Source of the DNA: Bifidobacterium breve | GTDB lineage: Bacteria; Actinomycetota; Acidimicrobiia; Acidimicrobiales; Ilumatobacteraceae | DNA: 6,767 nucleotides | Assembly: GCA_945896935.1 (NCBI GenBank) | Contig: CAMDER010000099.1 | Span: 1 to 6,767 of the forward strand | Reading direction: 5' to 3' | In this document: positions 5,899 through 6,767 of the stretch, one piece after another | How the letters are laid out: every line of letters starts with the position of its first letter | Position numbering within the stretch: position 1 is the stretch's first letter | Program-made: the position numbers and the translations under genes | The notes under the pieces: model-generated | What the model saw: only the letters and a program-made list of their open reading frames with translations | Told to the model about the DNA's origin: nothing | Databases searched by the model: none

Positions 5899-6767
5899 TG
5901 TGGATAGTCCGCTGTATCAGGTCCGACATCGGAGGTATCGAGAGACGTCAAAGCTGAAGCATCTCCACCAAGTGCCTCAACCATAGTGACGTAATCAAAG
6001 CGCATGAGTCCGAGCCACGAATGATCAGGGTCTCCTGGAGCGCCTAGGAGATCATCATCACGAAGGACGTCAACATAACGAACATCTGATTCTTTCCCAA
6101 TTTGTTCGAGCACACTTGAGGGGAATACTTCGCTACCAAAAATCGCCGTGACGCTTTCTTGTTTCACTTGATCAATGAGTTCGGCGATTTCTTTAGGGGT
6201 CGGCTCTTCAAAAGATGACGGCTGAATGGCCCCGATGATTGTCCATCCATAGGTTCGAGCGAAGTAGGCATAAGCATCGTGGTACGTGAGAAGTTTGCGT
6301 TGCTCCGGAGCCAACGTCGCCGTTGATTCGACGATCGCTTGGTCGAGCGCATCTATTTTCAACACAAAGGCTTCATAGTTGCTTTTATATGTCGCAGCGT
6401 TGTCAGGATCGGCGGCTACGAGTGAATCACGAATCAACGCGGCAAAATCGCCGGCCATTTGTGGGTTAGTCCAAACATGAGGGTTTGGCTTACCTCCGTC
6501 TTTAGGAAACGAGAAATCGTAAATCCATTGACCTTCGGGAAGGATCGTGGTGGCTAGTTCGCAAATGACCGAACCTTCAGGCACATTGGCTCGAGCCATC
6601 TCTTTCGTTGGTTCTTCAAGCGACAGACCGTTAATGAAAACTATGTCGGCGTCTTCAAGAGTTGCAGCAACACTTGGTGGTGGTTCGTAGGTATGGCTAT
6701 TTGTTCCTTCGGGCACAATCCCCTTGATCACTGTCGGGGTGCCTGCTGCGATATTTGCTGCAATGCT
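5895..6767 (-). CDS. Metal ABC transporter substrate-binding protein (ZnuA-like, cluster A-I), 5' end missing
   Basis: The visible 290 residues are the mature part of an extracytoplasmic metal-binding protein. The start codon and signal peptide or lipobox lie beyond the window. The frame continues unbroken to base 6767 (SIAANIAAGTPTVIKG), so the GTG at 6731 is an internal valine. Likely ligands, numbered from the first visible residue, are His25 in NSHTYEP, His97 in NPHVWTN, His163 in TYHDAYAYF and an aspartate in VLRDDDL (about 238). Three histidines with one aspartate favour zinc; manganese binders of the family usually have glutamate at the third position. No long His/Asp-rich loop of the E. 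coli ZnuA type is seen. The tail around DPDHSWLGLM recalls the AztC-like branch, a tentative resemblance. It is the first visible gene of the operon. Any Zur- or MntR-type operator would lie outside the window. Confidence 0.94.
   Translation of the reverse strand, partial: SIAANIAAGTPTVIKGIVPEGTNSHTYEPPPSVAATLEDADIVFINGLSLEEPTKEMARANVPEGSVICELATTILPEGQWIYDFSFPKDGGKPNPHVWTNPQMAGDFAALIRDSLVAADPDNAATYKSNYEAFVLKIDALDQAIVESTATLAPEQRKLLTYHDAYAYFARTYGWTIIGAIQPSSFEEPTPKEIAELIDQVKQESVTAIFGSEVFPSSVLEQIGKESDVRYVDVLRDDDLLGAPGDPDHSWLGLMRFDYVTMVEALGGDASALTSLDTSDVGPDTADYPQ

Noticed and set aside
6729..6731. GTG as start codon of the substrate-binding protein
   Set aside because: Family-like sequence (SIAANIAAGTPT) continues in frame to the window edge, so this codon is an internal valine.
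1..6767. tRNA or rRNA genes, CRISPR repeats, insertion sequences, phage or defence genes
   Set aside because: No cloverleaf, no spaced direct repeats, no transposase motifs and no terminal inverted repeats were seen. The window is almost fully accounted for by metabolic and transport genes.

Overview
The window reads as ordinary chromosomal DNA from an actinobacterium. The clues are an F420-type luciferase-like monooxygenase-family oxidoreductase, a LarE-type sulfur transferase and an unusual protein ending in a cysteinyl-tRNA-synthetase-like tail. By eye the base composition is near 50% G+C, which would suit a moderate-GC aquatic lineage, possibly Acidimicrobiia/Ilumatobacteraceae-like. That placement is inference. 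I see no mobile element, tRNA, rRNA or CRISPR array. Coding density is very high: every gap is under 100 bases.

Layout. Positions 20-2027, minus strand: larE is followed 61 bases later by an F420-dependent oxidoreductase with its own strong ribosome binding site. About 2028-2082: a short divergent intergenic region, with candidate starts for both directions crowding into it. 2083-4232, plus strand: an alpha/beta hydrolase overlaps by four bases (ATGA) a 419-residue fusion protein. That protein joins a peptidase E/cyanophycinase-like (S51, class I amidotransferase-like) domain to the C-terminal tRNA-recognition region of a cysteinyl-tRNA synthetase, without the catalytic domain. 4235-6767, minus strand: a metal ABC transporter operon, with substrate-binding protein (cut by the window's right edge), ATPase and membrane permease in that order. 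Each gene overlaps the next by four bases. It converges on the fusion gene with two bases between stop codons.

How the genes work together. The right-hand operon is a complete zinc- or manganese-type uptake system apart from the missing 5' end of the binding-protein gene. The three metal-ligand histidines plus an aspartate favour zinc. The hydrolase/fusion pair is translationally coupled and may act in one pathway whose substrate cannot be read from the sequence. LarE makes the sulfur groups of the nickel-pincer cofactor of lactate racemase-type enzymes, but its usual partners LarA, LarB and LarC are not here.

The most unusual object is the S51-like/CysRS-tail fusion at 2973-4232. The LarE with three cysteines at the positions expected for an iron-sulfur cluster is the second.
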